Positions 30,278 through 42,592 are shown, counted from the stretch's first letter. The stretch: 47,034 nucleotides of DNA from Gnetum montanum (GCA_015680685.1 MNCI01017697.1:100327-147360); one strand, 5' to 3'. Notes: generated from the sequence alone by a model not told the origin. Numbers and translations: made by a program.

Positions 30278-31861
30278 ATGTCTTCTTCTTCTTGCAAGCC
30301 TGAAGATACTAAACCACCAGTCCCATAAGAATGCAAGATGGTATACACTCATCTAGATGAGTTTGTGCTAAATTTTACCTTCACCTTACATCAGGATTAG
30401 CAAATGCGATGGTGTGATATGGAGGGTCATGTCGTCTTGCCCCCCAATAGATCTGTGCTCGAAATGTTATTTAAAACTCTTAAGAAGTTGGGCATAGCAT
30501 ATCTTCATGAAGAATACATTGTGCATGGATATAACACTCAAAACTACTATCCCACTAAAACACAACATAAGCAAGATAAATGCCAAGAGAAACTTCATGA
30601 AGTTACAAAGGGAAAACATTACACCAACCCCTTGTTCCTACTAGATCAAGAGGACAATGACGATCCTCCCTTAGAAGGTTCTCAACATGAAGATTCTCCA
30701 CCCCTTGCTACTAATGGCAAGGGTGTAAACCTAACCTTGTGATCAACTATTCATAGATTTGGGTTAGAAAAGAGTGATAACCAAGGTAGGAACTCGGGTA
30801 AACATCACTGCAATAAGGGATCTAAGGATGGTAATCATAATAAGCGTAAGAGTGGTAGTGAACACTATGGTGGTGGTGATTATCCACCTTCCTCTTCATC
30901 CAATTTCAAGCATTCCTCTTCATCTGATGGTTCTCATGGAAGTTTCCATCAAAATAAGCATGATGAAGGTGATCAATGAAATAACAATGACTATGAAGGC
31001 CATCAAAATCGAAGGGGTGGCCAAAACCATCATCAATGTCATCAACACAGTGATGATGATGAACCTTTATTAGCAACTTGTAATATGCTTAACATTGTGG
31101 AGGTAGTGAAATCCCGACCAAGCATATGAAGGATAGTCAGATCAAGCAACTAGATATGAACAATATCCTAAGATTTGAGGGGGGATACAATTCTGATCCA
31201 CATACATATTTACAAGCTTTTCAAGATGCTTGTGCTTTACAGAACATAGAGAACGAGTGGTAGAAACTCAAGCTTTTTCCAAGGACACTCATTAAGGAAG
31301 CTAAAATTTGGTACTAGACCTTATAGCTAGAATCTATCTATAGATGGAGTACCATGTTAGAACTATTCAATGACAAATACCAAACATATTCCAGAGTGTC
31401 TAACCTAAGAAGGCAAATCCAAGGTTGAAAACAAGGAGCACATGAACCCTTGAATGTCGTCATGGGCTGATACTATTCACTCCTACACTGATGCACTGGC
31501 CATGGTTACTCTAAGAGGGAACAACTTCACCACAACATAGATGGGCTCAAACAAAAAACAATAAGAACCCTTGGGGTGTATGCCTAAGGAAGATTGTTTG
31601 AAATGAGAGCTCATTAGATACAAAGGCTAATTGAGTAGGTAGCAAAAGAAGAAGGTGAGATACAAAAGAGGGAAAGTGCTAAAGAATATAATAGGGACCC
31701 TTTCATTAGAAAACAAAAGGTCCAATTTTGTGAGGAGGAGGAGTTACCACTTAATGAAGTGCCACCAAACACATTCACCATCCACTCAAAAGGAAAAATT
31801 ATATCTGTATCCTTATCATCCTCCACATCCCTTTGCACCTACATCTCCACCTTTAACTTAA
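30278..31861 (+). pseudogene. Element C gag, broken, lacking the zinc knuckle
   Basis: Start MSSSS as in B. The N-terminal part is open at 30404-30742 (QMRWCDMEGHVVLPPNRS), followed by an H/S/G/N-rich hinge. The gag core at about 31130-31640 is full of stops and frameshifts but shows RFEGGYN, KLKLFPRTL, YSRVSNLR and HEPLN. The sequence then jumps from the region just before the knuckle into the P-rich tail (YPYHPPHPFAPTSPPL), so the CX2CX3HX4C segment present in A and B is deleted. Confidence 0.8.
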
Positions 31862-32200
31862 TTACCTCCTGCTTCATCCATGTAGGGTGAAATTCCTCCA
31901 TAGCTGTAAGAACAAAATGCTACAAGGGTTGTACACTCACAACTAGTTTTTCAACCAAGTGATCTAGATAATTAATCAAGGAAATGACCTTTCTTCCAGC
32001 CCTCACAACCTACTCTAGCTAATTGCCCTGCATCTCTAGCATCCTCATCCTTTGCATCGAATACCTTTGAGTGCTCTTCAAACCAACTTCTGCTTAGGAT
32101 CTACATTATAATGCTAAATCAAGCTATTTCTAATAGGATTAAGGTTGGCAATCTTCCTATAAAAAGATCTAATCTACGAAGTCAGTCATCTATCTACAGA
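31862..32200 (+). pseudogene. Element C linker before protease
   Basis: P/S/Q-rich translation with many stops, the counterpart of 15025-15280 in B. No domain. Confidence 0.5.
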
Positions 32201-32490
32201 TTACTGGACAAGAGCCAAGCAAAGCTCTTCTTAACTCTGGTTCTGGAGTTAACCTCATCTCACATGATATGTACAAGGCCTAGAACTTACCACCTCTTAA
32301 CTAGAGCAACATCCATTTAGAATTAGTAGATCAGTCGATTACTGTCCCTTTGGGATTAGTAGAGGACATTGTGACCATAGTCTTTGGGTGGTCTTATCCT
32401 ACTGATTCTCTAATAATCAAGGTGGACAATTGCAAAAGTGACTTTCCCATCATTATGGGAAGGGCTTAGTTAAGCACAATCGATGTGCAA
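32201..32490 (+). pseudogene. Element C aspartic protease, inactive
   Basis: KALLNSGSGVNLIS with N (32233-32235) in place of the catalytic D, then DQSITVPLGLVEDIVTI, GWSYPTDSLII and FPIIMGRA. Stops at the YKA and GRA positions. The same fold as the B protease, but with a different active-site lesion. Confidence 0.75.
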
Positions 32491-33180
32491 ATGGGAATAA
32501 GGGATCTATCCTTAGAAATATCTAAAGAAAATGAGCTAGGAAAATTTGAGAAGAAGTGTATTCCATGCATCGCATAGAATGGTAATAAGTGCAATTGCGT
32601 GCAAAAGATTTGGTCAATCAAAAGCACATACATTAAGGCATGTAATCAGTGTGCACAAAAAATTAATATTCAATAGTGTCTGTATGCAGTAGCCACAAAG
32701 CAGGAGGGCACCTAGTGGCTGATAACTAATTCAAATAGCAACACAATATGCATGGAGTCAACAAAGAGTCTAACATGTGCATATGTTGAAGGCATGGAAA
32801 AAATTTAATAAGTTCATTCCCAACTCTCTAATAAAGATGATGATACCTATTGGGAAGAGGTAGAGATCCCTTATCACTTCAAGCAAGAGCCCTTAGAACT
32901 AAAAAATTTACTGGCCAATATGAAGTATGCATTTTTAAAGAATGGTAAACTAGTCATCATTAATGCCAAACTCGCTCCTGAACAAAAAGAAAAGTGGTTA
33001 AAAGTGGTGAATAAATGGTCAGTAGCTTTTTCTTGGTTATATCTAGAGCTAACAGGAATCGATCCAAGGATATGCCAACATCACATCTACAGTAACCTAG
33101 CCATGAAGCCTAGAAGGTAGCGGAAAATGTAGTTGAATCCAAAATTTAAAAAAAATCATCAAGAAGAAGATAGAGCAACT
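32491..33180 (+). pseudogene. Element C protease-RT connector
   Basis: SLEISKENELGKFEKKCIPC, CNQCAQK.NIQ.CLYAVATKQEGT, then KYAFLKNGKLVIINAKLAPEQKEKWLKVV and DPRICQHHIYSNLAMKP (open at 32920-33120). This is the usual gypsy connector ahead of RT (the 'I.P.LC.H.I' block). Confidence 0.75.
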
Positions 33181-33780
33181 CCTCAAGGTAGGGGTTCATC
33201 TATCTAATTGTTGATAGTGAGTGGGTTAGCCCACTCGTTGTAGTACCGAAGAAGGATGGCAAATGGTGGGTTTGCATCGACTTTAGGCTGTTAAATATGG
33301 CAACATTTAAGGATCATTTTCCTTTGTTTTTTGTAGATCAAGTGTTAGATACCATATTTGGGCATTATTATTATAGTTTCTTGGATGGTTATAATGGCTA
33401 TAACCAAATCCAAATCATGCCAAAAGACTAAGCCAAGACAACATTTACGAGTCCCTCGAGGACTTTTTCATACTATAAGATGCCATTTGGCCTATGCAAT
33501 GCCCCTACAACATTTCAATGCTTAGTCCTGAGTGTCTTTCAACAACAAATCGATAGTGGTGTTGAAGTATTCATGGATGACTTCTCCACCTATTGAGTTA
33601 CATTTGACCAAGCCTTGGACCAACTTGAGTAAGTACTAAAGAGATGTGTAGAGACAAACCTACAGATCAATTGGCAAAAGAGCCATCTCATGGTCCAATA
33701 AGACATTATGTTAGGGCACCAAATTTCACAGAAAGGGATTGAGGTAGATCCAAAAAAGAGAAGGGTCATCTAAGGAATAA
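33181..33780 (+). pseudogene. Element C reverse transcriptase
   Basis: Gypsy RT blocks in order: WVSPLVVVPKKDGKWWVCIDF, RLLNMATFKDHFPLFFVDQ, YSFLDGYNGYNQI (first catalytic Asp kept), KTTFTSP, MPFGLCNAPTTFQ, VFMDDFS (second and third Asp kept, about 33568-33585), VLGHQISQKGIEVD-like. The FMDDFS and 'GHxISxKGIEVD' forms are like Athila/Tat elements. Stops lie within the PKD*AKT, TY*V, LE*V and VQ*D positions. Confidence 0.85.
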
Positions 33781-34467
33781 TGCACCAACCAGAGATCATT
33801 AAAGATGTTCGATCATTCCTTGGACACACTGGTTACTACCTACGATTTATTAAGAATTTCTCTAAGATTGCAAACCTGTTGGTAGAACTTACAAAGAAGG
33901 ATGCACCTTTCATTTGGACTATGGAATGTGAACATGCATTCAAACAATTAAAGGATAAACTCATAGAAACACCAATCCTACAAGCAAGAGATTGGTCTAA
34001 ACCATTCCATATCATGACAAACACATCTAACTATCCTTTGGGAGTAGTGTCATGCAATTGGACAATAAGAAACATCCATATTCTATTCACTGCACGAGTA
34101 GAAGCATTGTGGGGGCATATTTGAATTACATCACCATGGAGAAAGAATTATTGGCAATGGTGTATGCATTAGAAAATTTTAGGCATTATGTGCTAGGTTA
34201 TAAGGTATTTGTACATACAGACCATAGTGCAATTCGCTTCCTTATAAATTAGCCGACGATGAGCCCTCGTGTTATATAGTGGCTTGTGATCTTGTAGGAA
34301 TTTAATCTTACTATGGTAGATTGAAAAGGGATCAAGAATGTGATTGCTAACCACCTCTCTCACTTAAGATGGGATAACAAAAGGAGGAGAGCCCGATCTC
34401 TAATCAATTTCTAGATGAACTCCTCTTTGCTGGAGTAATAAGTGAAAAAACACTTTAAAAAGCAACA
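33781..34467 (+). pseudogene. Element C RT connection and RNase H, inactive
   Basis: DVRSFLGHTGYYLRFIKNFSKIA, DAPFIWTMECEHAFKQLKDKL, then PFHIMTNTSNYPLGVV where an Asp-Ala-Ser is expected, so the first RNase H carboxylate is lost. After a frameshift: YITMEKELLAMVYALENFRHYVLGYKVFVHTDHSAIRFL. Confidence 0.82.
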
Positions 34468-35093
34468 TTGTATAATGGCATCCTTACATATCTTCTCACT
34501 CAAGAGATGTCACAAGACTTGGATTTTAGGAAAAAGCAGCAATTTCTTCATCGGGCCAAATACTTCATGAAAATCAATGAACACCTTTACAAGGTGTGTG
34601 CCAATGGCCTAATCTGTTGGTGTGTCCTTGACGAAGATCAACTACATGTTCTCCAGGATGCTCATGAAGGGCCTTGTAGAGGCCATTATGCANGGTCCTC
34701 AACAGTGGATTCAACCACTAGAACCTTTTGACATATGGGGTGTTGACTTCATGGGTCCCATCACATCCATGTCTAATGAGAAAGCATATATCATAGTAGC
34801 AATTAACTACTACAAAAAATGGGTACAAGCAATAGCTATTACTAATTGTACATCATCCACTGCTACCAAATTTATACAACAAGATATCCTGAATAGGTTT
34901 GGGGTGTTCCATTCACTAATTTCTGATAATGGAACTCATTTTGCATGTGCCACATTTAGAAAATTAATGCAACACTTAGGGATAGAACATAAATTAAAAA
35001 CACCTTACCACCCCCCAAGCTAATAGTCAAGCAAAGGTAACCAATTAGGAGATTACAAAAATACTAACATGAACCATTAACAAATATAGGAAG
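34468..35093 (+). pseudogene. Element C integrase, N-terminal and core part, with a collapsed gap
   Basis: YLLTQEMSQDLDFRKKQQFLHRAKYF, HLYKVCANGLICWCV, HEGPCRGHYA, then a single N at 34693. The text resumes with QQWIQPLEPFDIWGVDFMGPI (first D) and ISDNGTHF (second D). About 50 residues that normally lie between these blocks, including the CxxC half of the zinc finger, are missing at the N. The catalytic E reads K (SQAKVTN). Cut at 35093 by solo LTR F. Confidence 0.85.
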
Positions 35094-35991
35094 TGATGAA
35101 CTGTCATTCAGTCAATGCATCGACTGGGCTACATATACGCGGCCGCGTCGACGCGGGCCCATCAACGTAGCCTCCCTACGTCAACGTGGCCCCGTTTACG
35201 CAGCTACCTATCCCGGCCTATAAATAAGAGGGCCTTATGCCTCATTTAGGCACCTTTTAGTTAGTTGTAGTGAAGCTCTTGTAGTTTGTTCCCACAGGAG
35301 ATAGAATAGTTTCTAAGTGCCCGTAGCAAGTGTAAGAAAAGTGATCGGCTCTTTATTCAAGCGTTGATGTATCTAAGCCCATTGACATGACGGCAATAAA
35401 GACAAACTATTCAAGCATTTCTTGTAGCATTTGGACTTAGCTATTTTATGCATTCAATAGTTTAATATGTTTATGCTTTATTAGTTACTTGATTAAGTAC
35501 TTAAGTTTTTCTTATTATGATTTCAATCGCTATTGTTCATTCGTAGTTCGTAAAGGCCATAAGTATGACCATCTCGAATGTAACTCAACACTTGGTAAAC
35601 CCAGTGACACTTAATGTCTGGTAACCCAGAAGTGTTAAGAGAAGCTCAGGACATGCTCGGAAGATGGGACCGGATACTTATGTTAAGAATAGTTAAGATT
35701 TAGATTAAGATAATCTTAGATTAATTAATATTCTAGCCTTACTTTCCAAGATAATTAGCCTCCAAAACAATAATTAAAAAGCTATAAAAATCATTAGCCT
35801 TAGTCTCACTTAACCATTGTAAATAGAACCTCACAAGTGAGATTAGGATGACAACGACTGTTCTAACCCAAGGTTTCACTGGTTAGAGTCTAGTGTATGT
35901 TAAGTGCTTACAGTTTGTGGATTTCGACCGAGTCACACGTGAATGCTCGTGATTCGTATGGTTGGGCGTAGGGGTACCTAGCCGCTCATCA
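35094..35991 (+). repeat. Solo LTR F (898 bp)
   Basis: TGATGAAC…GCTCATCA flanked by a perfect 'ggaag' duplication (35089-35093 and 35992-35996). No internal region. TATAAATA at 35219-35226. Its CpG-rich promoter region (35135-35215) repeats a unit related to the C LTR ('tcgacgcgggcccatcaac' against 'ttgacgaggtcccatcaac'). Confidence 0.95.
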
Positions 35992-36582
35992 GGAAGGATT
36001 GGAGGATAAAACTTAACAATGCTCTCTAAGCTTATTGTTCAACTTGGAAACTTCCTATTGGATATTCTCCCTATGAGTTAGTGTACTAGAAACTTCCAAC
36101 TCTTCCAATTCAATCCGAGCTCCATACACTCTCAACGACCTATGATCTAAACCTTGACCTAAGTTTAGCACAAAAGGAAAGACTGATTAATTTGAACATG
36201 CTAAATGATTAATTTGAACATGCTAAACAAAAATCACTTAGTGGCCCTATCCTTGAATGAGGTGAACAAGACATTTAGCAAGCAGTGTCATGACTTTAGA
36301 ATCAGGAAAGTAAAAATTCAATTCAAAGATAAGGTTCTTTACTGGAACCTCACACATGTACCCCAAAAGAAAAAATTCCAAAAATTGTGGAAGGGACCTT
36401 ATATAATTGATCAAACCTTTCTCTTTAGGGCCATGATAATTTACAAACCTGATAGCATAAATAAAAAGCACTTAGTCAATATCCAACAAGTCAAACCTTT
36501 CCTAGAACCAAGATTGGCTAGTGTAACTATTGCCTCAACAAATGGACAAATACATTTTTTTTTTCATATCTCCTCCCTCTAA
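35992..36582 (+). pseudogene. Element C integrase C-terminal part
   Basis: Resumes after F with PIGYSPYELVY and LNLDLSLAQKERLINLNML, then the open piece 36205-36582 with KVLYWNLTHVPQKKKFQKLWKGPYIID, the GPY/F module of gypsy integrases, and ends VKPFLEP. A 22-bp direct duplication (tandem 'tgattaatttgaacatgctaaa', 36185-36228) lies just upstream. Confidence 0.82.
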
Positions 36583-38111
36583 CTCAGTCATGGGAGAGAT
36601 GGTCATCCATGCTAACCATTATCATGGCCTCTCAGTTTTTTTACCTTTTTATTTTTCACATGTTTGATTTTACAAATTTTTTATTTTCAAATTTTTCAAA
36701 TTTTATATCATTTTTAGTACCTTTTAACTTTCTTAATTATTTTATACTTTCTTATCTATTTTACTTTATTTTGTTTCCTTTTCTTTAAGTGTGGTATTCT
36801 CTCATTTTTGCTAATAAATCTACTTTATTATGACAAGACACAATGTTGCTGTTGTTGTTTACTAAAGATGATTTGTGCTTAATGTGTGATTGTTGATGTC
36901 TGGTTTCTATTTTTGAATTCCAATGTTTAATGACTTTGACATGGTTTATTTTTCATGGAACAGGTAGTGAGTCCACGTCATCCACCCATCCAATAAACTC
37001 TATAGTTTTCCTTATCTTAAAGAAAATTTTAATTAATCGATGATTTTGGTAGTTTCAAATCAGGAAGGATCTAAAGGTTTGTAAAGGGTATGACTTCAAA
37101 GGGACTCAATACTCTTTGTACTCTTCTTCTTGCTTGAGTGCTTGAGTGTTTTTCACAAACTTCTTACCATTCCATACCACCCACTGAAGGAGGCCAAAAT
37201 AACATCATTGCATGGTGTGGTTCCCATCATTTAAAAAAAAACAACAAAATAAATAAATAAAAACAATAAATAAATGGGAATTCATAGCACACACCTTGGA
37301 CAAATAAAAGGGCTATAAGCACTGGTTATGGAACTTGAAAAAAATGCACCTATGCATAAAGGTTTTCTCTAACTAAGGCCCTCTCTCTCTCCCTCACTTC
37401 CTACTCCCCTCTCTTCTCTTTGTGGAATGGTGGTTGTTTTGTGAAGACACTCTTGTGTCTTGAGTGGGTGGATCAATCTTAGAGTGATAATGCAAAGTCA
37501 CTGAAAGAAAATGGTTTTGGTTTGGACTGAGGATGGAACTTCTTAGGTCATTTTAACCACAAATTTCATAAGGAACTTTTTATGACCTCAATTTCGAACT
37601 CCATTCCACCTTCTCTATCATCCATCCATTCTACCATAATTCACCTCACTATTGGGTTCTATGTTATGCTCTATGTCTTAATCTGATGTGTTAGGATTCT
37701 TGAGCGGATTCTTTCGAGTTGGTCCTTAACTTGTCATGATCATTAAATTGATTATGGGGCCCACAAACCCCATAGTTGAGGTTATCCAAGGGTAAAAAGG
37801 GCATGAACCTGCTATGGGGAGGACCCGATTGCATAGATTTTGGCTTGACTAGTTAAGGTTCCTTATCTTTAACATCGCTACAATCCTATATTTCGTATTT
37901 TCCATTGTGTAAACCGCTCAGTACTCCTTAATCTTTTATTGCATTCATCCATTAAATCAAATTTTCTTCATTTTTTCAAATTTATGAACTTCAATACCCT
38001 CTTTTAATGATTTCATACTATTCTTGGTCTTATAAGCTTTCATTTGACCACAATTTCATTGAAAAATTCCTTGTATTTTGAAAGTTTGACCAAAGTCAAT
38101 GATGGTCAATA
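36583..38111 (+). other. Element C post-pol non-coding spacer
   Basis: Starts with 'cagtcatgggagagatgg' as in B. T-rich tract 36640-36790, 'gtgagtccacgtcatcc' near 36966, A-rich run near 37230, CT repeat 37380-37420, GGGGAGGACCC at 37816-37826. Same order of blocks as in A and B; no conserved frame. Confidence 0.65.
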
Positions 38112-38160
38112 GTTGCATCGATGAGGCCTCGTTATGCAGTGCAAAAAATACTATATATAC
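38112..38160 (+). promoter_or_regulatory. Element C internal promoter-like site upstream of ORF2
   Basis: GCATCGATGAGGCCT at 38115-38129 copies the C-type LTR promoter unit (29237-29251 and 41738-41751 region), followed by 'ctatatatac' at 38151-38160 as a TATA element. No LTR ends flank it. It lies about 450 bp before the ORF2 start, the same arrangement as in A but with the C-specific motif. Confidence 0.5.
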
Positions 38161-38611
38161 CACCAGACACTTTGAAATTTTTTGCAATTTGCTCATAACA
38201 CATGGGAAATTTTGTAACTTTTCAGAGCCCAAAACTTTCTAGAGCCCGTAACTTTTAAACCGTGTGTCCAAATCACACCATTTTTCAATCTTGCACTTAC
38301 CGAAGGTAAGATCTTTATCATGGGGGCCACAAACCTTAAGGTTTGCAATGAATTTTTCAAAAAAATTTTAACTCCCCCCAAGGGTTAGTAACATTAACAA
38401 CATAAAAATATCAACTCTTTTGATAGTTAACCCTTCCAACAACCTCCAAAATAATTTATCAATGGTAATGCATAAATAAAATTAACAATTGAGTTAATTA
38501 AATTAGCTATAATCACAACTTAGCCAACTGTAACTGCCCTCAAAGAGTTAAGGTATCCCAATTATTTGAAGGTTACACAAGGATTGTTAATCCATGGCCT
38601 TATTATGATTA
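38161..38611 (+). other. Putative ORF2 leader of element C
   Basis: No open frame of note. Ends in 'tatgattacaa' immediately before the position equivalent to the ORF2 ATG of A; the AG of the possible splice acceptor is mutated to AA. Confidence 0.35.
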
Positions 38612-41444
38612 CAAATCACACCTAAACAAAAGCATATGTAAGAATGAGAACCCTCACAACCATGGGAGAAACAACCCAGAGCTGGAAGGGGCCAATAAGA
38701 ACAAGGCCAAGAATAACAAGAGGTGACCCATGCAACTGAACCTCTTTGTGAGGAACCTGAAGTAGAATTTGTTCAACAAATTCCAAAGGAAGAGGTGCCT
38801 AACAAACAATCCCAATGAGGAGAAGCACCTAGACTTGTGCCAAGGCTTGAGGTCACTCTGACTCAAGCCTGCTTAGGCATCATCAAGTCCTAAGAAATTC
38901 AAAGATCAATTCTTCAAGAGATAAACTTTAAAGCCATTTTTAGAAAAAGCTCCAGAGGACATCAAGACACAATTGCAAACCTCTCCCATGTGGCTAGTCA
39001 TTACATCTAGTGGGGAATGGTACATTAAAGAGACCTATCTCTTCTAGAATAGTCAAAGGCCAGGGTCCATTGTAAAAATCAAGGACATTCAAGTGTCCTA
39101 CTCAGCAAAGGCTATTACACAGGCACTGGGGTTACCAAATATTGAAACACAGTTGGCAAAAATATCAACAAAAGGCGATCTTGAGGCAAAAAGGAAATGG
39201 ACCTAGCGATGCTACGAGGCAGATTATAAGGAGTATGGTGTGCTCACACCAGTAGAGCAAATTTATTTCAAGATTGTGGTCTATCACCTCAATCCAACAG
39301 TGAGGCTAAGAAAAGTGACTACTTTCTCCACCCAAGTATGCACTGCTCTAGGAGGGAAACTTCTTGTTAACCTTCCATAGCTAATTTATTTGGAGATCGA
39401 GAAGCACTTTAAGGAGAATGAACGTAGAAGGAAGACCCTACTATTTCCATGCCTTACCAGAAAACTTTGCAAAAGGGCATGCATGGTTCGCTATTCTAAT
39501 GATACTCTCAGGCATGCTCCCTTGGCCTCATGGGCGAAAATCATGAAGCATAAAACATCAATAACCACTCAAGAAGAGGAGTTGCCATCACCACCACCCA
39601 CTTAAGAGAAAACACTGGAGGCCCACATAGTTCTTGAGCATCTACATCAAATCCAAGAATAAATCTTGAGTGAATAAGAGCAAAAAGCATAAACGAGTGG
39701 GGTGGATCCATCTATGTATTGGCCAACGATGAGTCACCTTAATGAATTCGCCTCAATAGTTAGTTAGATGGAAAGGGGTGGTCCCATTTTCTCTACCCAA
39801 AGAATCCAGCTACCTTCAAGGTCGGATCCTAATGCTTGAGAGGTGACAGTGTCACTAGCAACACCATGTCTATTCCTAGAAATCTCTAGGAATGCCACCA
39901 CTTTCTCAATGAGGTTAGAAGAAGGTGAAGAGGTAACTGTCTTAGTGATGTAGCACCAAGGATAAGAAATAGCGATAGAAGTGGTAGCTAATCGTGTAGC
40001 TAAAGCACTGAATGCACCTATGGCATTTGTACTAGATATATCTACATTCTAAGACATGCAAACATCCGCAGGCACAATCAGCAAAAAATTGAATGCAACC
40101 AAACACAAATAGTTGTTGGAACAACTAGTAGGAATTGGACAACCAACTCCAGACATCTTTGATCTCCCAGAGAACATAACTGCAACCCAGTTAGAGCTGC
40201 TGAATGCAAGGGACAGATACATCATCTTAGAAGGATAACTAGAAATGGCCCAAGAGCAAAATCAATCCTTACCCTCGAAGGTTACTGAACTTCGTGCTTG
40301 ACTTGCAAAACAAGCAATCCTCAACCCAACAATGACAAGAGATGAAGTTATCAAACAGTTTCAAGAATGATTTTAGAAGGTTGAGGAGGAAGTAGTAATC
40401 ATCGTCCTCAAATAGTCCATGATAAAAGCTGAAACACACTCAATAAAAAAGAACTTAAATCAGATGCACCAAGAGAATAAAGCATTGACCACACCAAATC
40501 ATCACCTGCGAAATGTTGATGTGCAAAGAGATCAAATGCAAGAGTTCATTCATCAATAATAGGAGCAACTTGCTAAGGTAAATATTGAACTGAGGAAATT
40601 GGCCACAGAAAATTACAATCTGTTAATGGAGGAAGTACACACCTTGTGGCAAAATTCTACCATTGAGATTGTCACTTGAAAAAATGAAGCTCTTAAATTT
40701 GAGAGATTGAAAAATCACTACAGGGACTAAGTTGGTTTGTAAAAGGAAATTAATGAAAAAAAATCCAGATGGCAAAGACGAAAGTAAATAAAGCCCTCTA
40801 GCAACTCCAACAAGGAAGAGAGATATGATAGCCCATCATTGATGGGATTGATGCCTATAACAAAGCAGAAATCCACTTGAAGGAGTTGCAAATCAAAGAA
40901 ATGATAGAGTATATGGAGTTGGTCAGTCTCCGTTATGCAAACCTAGCAATGTTGACAGCCAAACAGCCATAATCGAAATTGGAAAAGCAAGTGGCTAACT
41001 CGTATCTACTATACAAGGCCAAGTTCAAACACCACAAGGACACCAAGTAAAAGCTTGAGATTACTAATGCTGAACTCAAAGTCCTCAAAGGACAATTCAT
41101 AGATTAATGATCCATTGCTGAGGACCTAGCTAGACAGATAAATGACTACCAGAAGCTAAAGAATATAGTGTGAGCATTCGACATTGAATGCAAATAGTTC
41201 ATTGCCTAGTTCGTCAATGTCAAAGAGTTGTTTCCAACGATCCCATGTCCTTGGGATGTGCCCATTCCACATTGGGGAAGATATGTAAATGGTGCATGAT
41301 CCTAAAAGTAAGGAGGAGAAAATGAAAGCACTGCTAAATGCTTCCCACCTCCCGCATGAAGTTGTAGCAACAATAAGACAAACACAACTGCCTCAACTAC
41401 CACCAATGCATGAAACTAGTGAGGGTCCCTCGAAGCCTCATTAA
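38612..41444 (+). pseudogene. Element C ORF2: accessory coiled-coil protein, broken
   Basis: Homologous to 6859-9636 of A along its length. The start codon reads ATC (then TPKQ against MTPKR). N-terminal domain: WY.KETYL-like, SYSAKAITQALGLPNI, VEQIYFKIVVYHLNP, TALGGKLLVNLP, FPCLTRKLCKRACM (about 39000-39500). Linker with E/P-rich segment, then PDIFDLPENITATQLELLNARD and a K/E/Q-rich coiled-coil stretch (about 40250-41200) with MEEVHTLWQNSTIEI, RYANLAMLT, and a C-terminal FPTIPCPW near 41230. Roughly two dozen stops are present. The same order of motifs in two diverged elements argues that it was a real protein of about 930 residues. Function unknown. Confidence 0.62.
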
Positions 41445-41700
41445 CCACCATCGCCTTGGATTGTTTAATCTTCTCCAACAAGCTTTACACTATCAAGAAA
41501 CATGTTGTCCAATTTTTGAAGAATTGTGTCATGGTGTTCAATTTTGTGTCTTGAACACCACCATTTTTGTAATGTGTTGATCTGTACACCCCGCACTCCA
41601 TTTTTCATCAAAGTCAGTCAATTGTTTTGATGAAGAAAAGTCAATCAATAATCCTATACCTTCCCAATTCTGTAAAAAAACTCGATGATGAGTTTTCATT
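41445..41700 (+). other. Element C 3' untranslated region
   Basis: Between the ORF2 stop and the polypurine tract. Contains 'aataatcctataccttccca', shared with A (near 9730) and B (near 17880). Confidence 0.6.
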
Positions 41701-41714
41701 CAGTTGTGGGGGTA
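41701..41714 (+). promoter_or_regulatory. Element C polypurine tract
   Basis: 'cagttgtgggggta' directly before the LTR start; the same block as at 9791 and 17936. Confidence 0.8.
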
Positions 41715-42564
41715 TGATGAGTTCTCGTTGGTTGGCTGCATCAATAAGGCCTTGTTGATGCATCTCGCCCTACTTTGATAAAGCCCTGTCGACACAGTGT
41801 CTGTCCATCCTCTATAAATACGTTACCAGCTGCATTTATGGCAATCTAGATTTTAGTAGCATCGAAGCTCTTGCATTTTTTCTATTCAAAAGTTGGAATT
41901 TTTTCCTTGAGTGCCCACAGTATGAGTCATTGAGTGTACAAATCTTTATTTGTACCTAAGCACGATAATTTGTGCGACAATAACGATGAGCTTTCTAATA
42001 AACGTTGCAGCACTTTGGATAAATTGGCTATTTTATTTATGCATTCGTTGTTTTCAATTATTTGTTAATTGTTCTTAATTATTTTGCAAATATTTTTTAA
42101 CAGTTGAGTTAATGAGGTTATAAAGCTAGATAAATTAAATACATAAGTACGATCACTTCGAGTGTAACACATATTTACTTGATAATTCTAGCAATGTTAT
42201 TGTTTGGTACGCCCAGTAGCATAGTGCTTGGTCGCCAGTAGCGAATATGTGAGTTCATGATGTGTACGGAAAGTGGGAACACATACTTATGTTAGGATTA
42301 GTTAAATGTTAGTAAATTAGTTAATTTAGATTAGTTAATCAAATTACTTTCATCCATATTTCAGCATCCATCTATAAAACATAAAAATTGATAAAAATTG
42401 ATAAAAATCAAATGCCTCGGTTACACTTAACCATACCAATGAATGTCAGAGTGTAATTGTGTAATTGGGAAGACAACAATTGACCTTAAGGCTAGATTCA
42501 CTTCTTAAATGACTAGCACACTAGAAATGACAAAGTCCGCAAAATTGTACCTCGCCATTCATCA
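41715..42564 (+). repeat. Element C 3' LTR (850 bp, internally deleted)
   Basis: Matches 29213-30120 but lacks about 50 bp near the right end, where the 5' LTR has '…atggttgggcatagg…'. TATAAATA at 41813-41820. Ends CATTCATCA. Confidence 0.9.
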
Positions 42565-42580
42565 CAGTTTTTCCAAATCA

Positions 42581-42592
42581 AGATTAGGGGGT
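42581..42592 (+). promoter_or_regulatory. Copia-2 polypurine tract
   Basis: 'agattagggggt' right before the 3' LTR TGTTAG at 42593. Confidence 0.75.

Larger units (their letters stand above)
29213..42564 (+). mobile_element. Element C: Ty3/gypsy (Athila/Tat-like) with gag, dead pol and ORF2
   Basis: LTRs 29213-30120 and 41715-42564 (the right one lacks about 50 bp near its end), primer-binding site, gag, protease, reverse transcriptase, RNase H, integrase, spacer, internal promoter-like site, ORF2 and polypurine tract. It is the only element here with a complete gypsy pol, and so the best model for the lost enzymes of A and B. Solo LTR F splits its integrase. Flanks 'cttag' and 'cagtt' do not match, so no duplication can be shown. 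Confidence 0.9.

Noticed and set aside
35140-35160. Adjacent NotI and SalI recognition sequences that resemble a cloning adaptor
   Set aside because: They lie inside LTR F with intact target duplications, and the neighbouring unit is homologous to the C LTR, so this is natural sequence.
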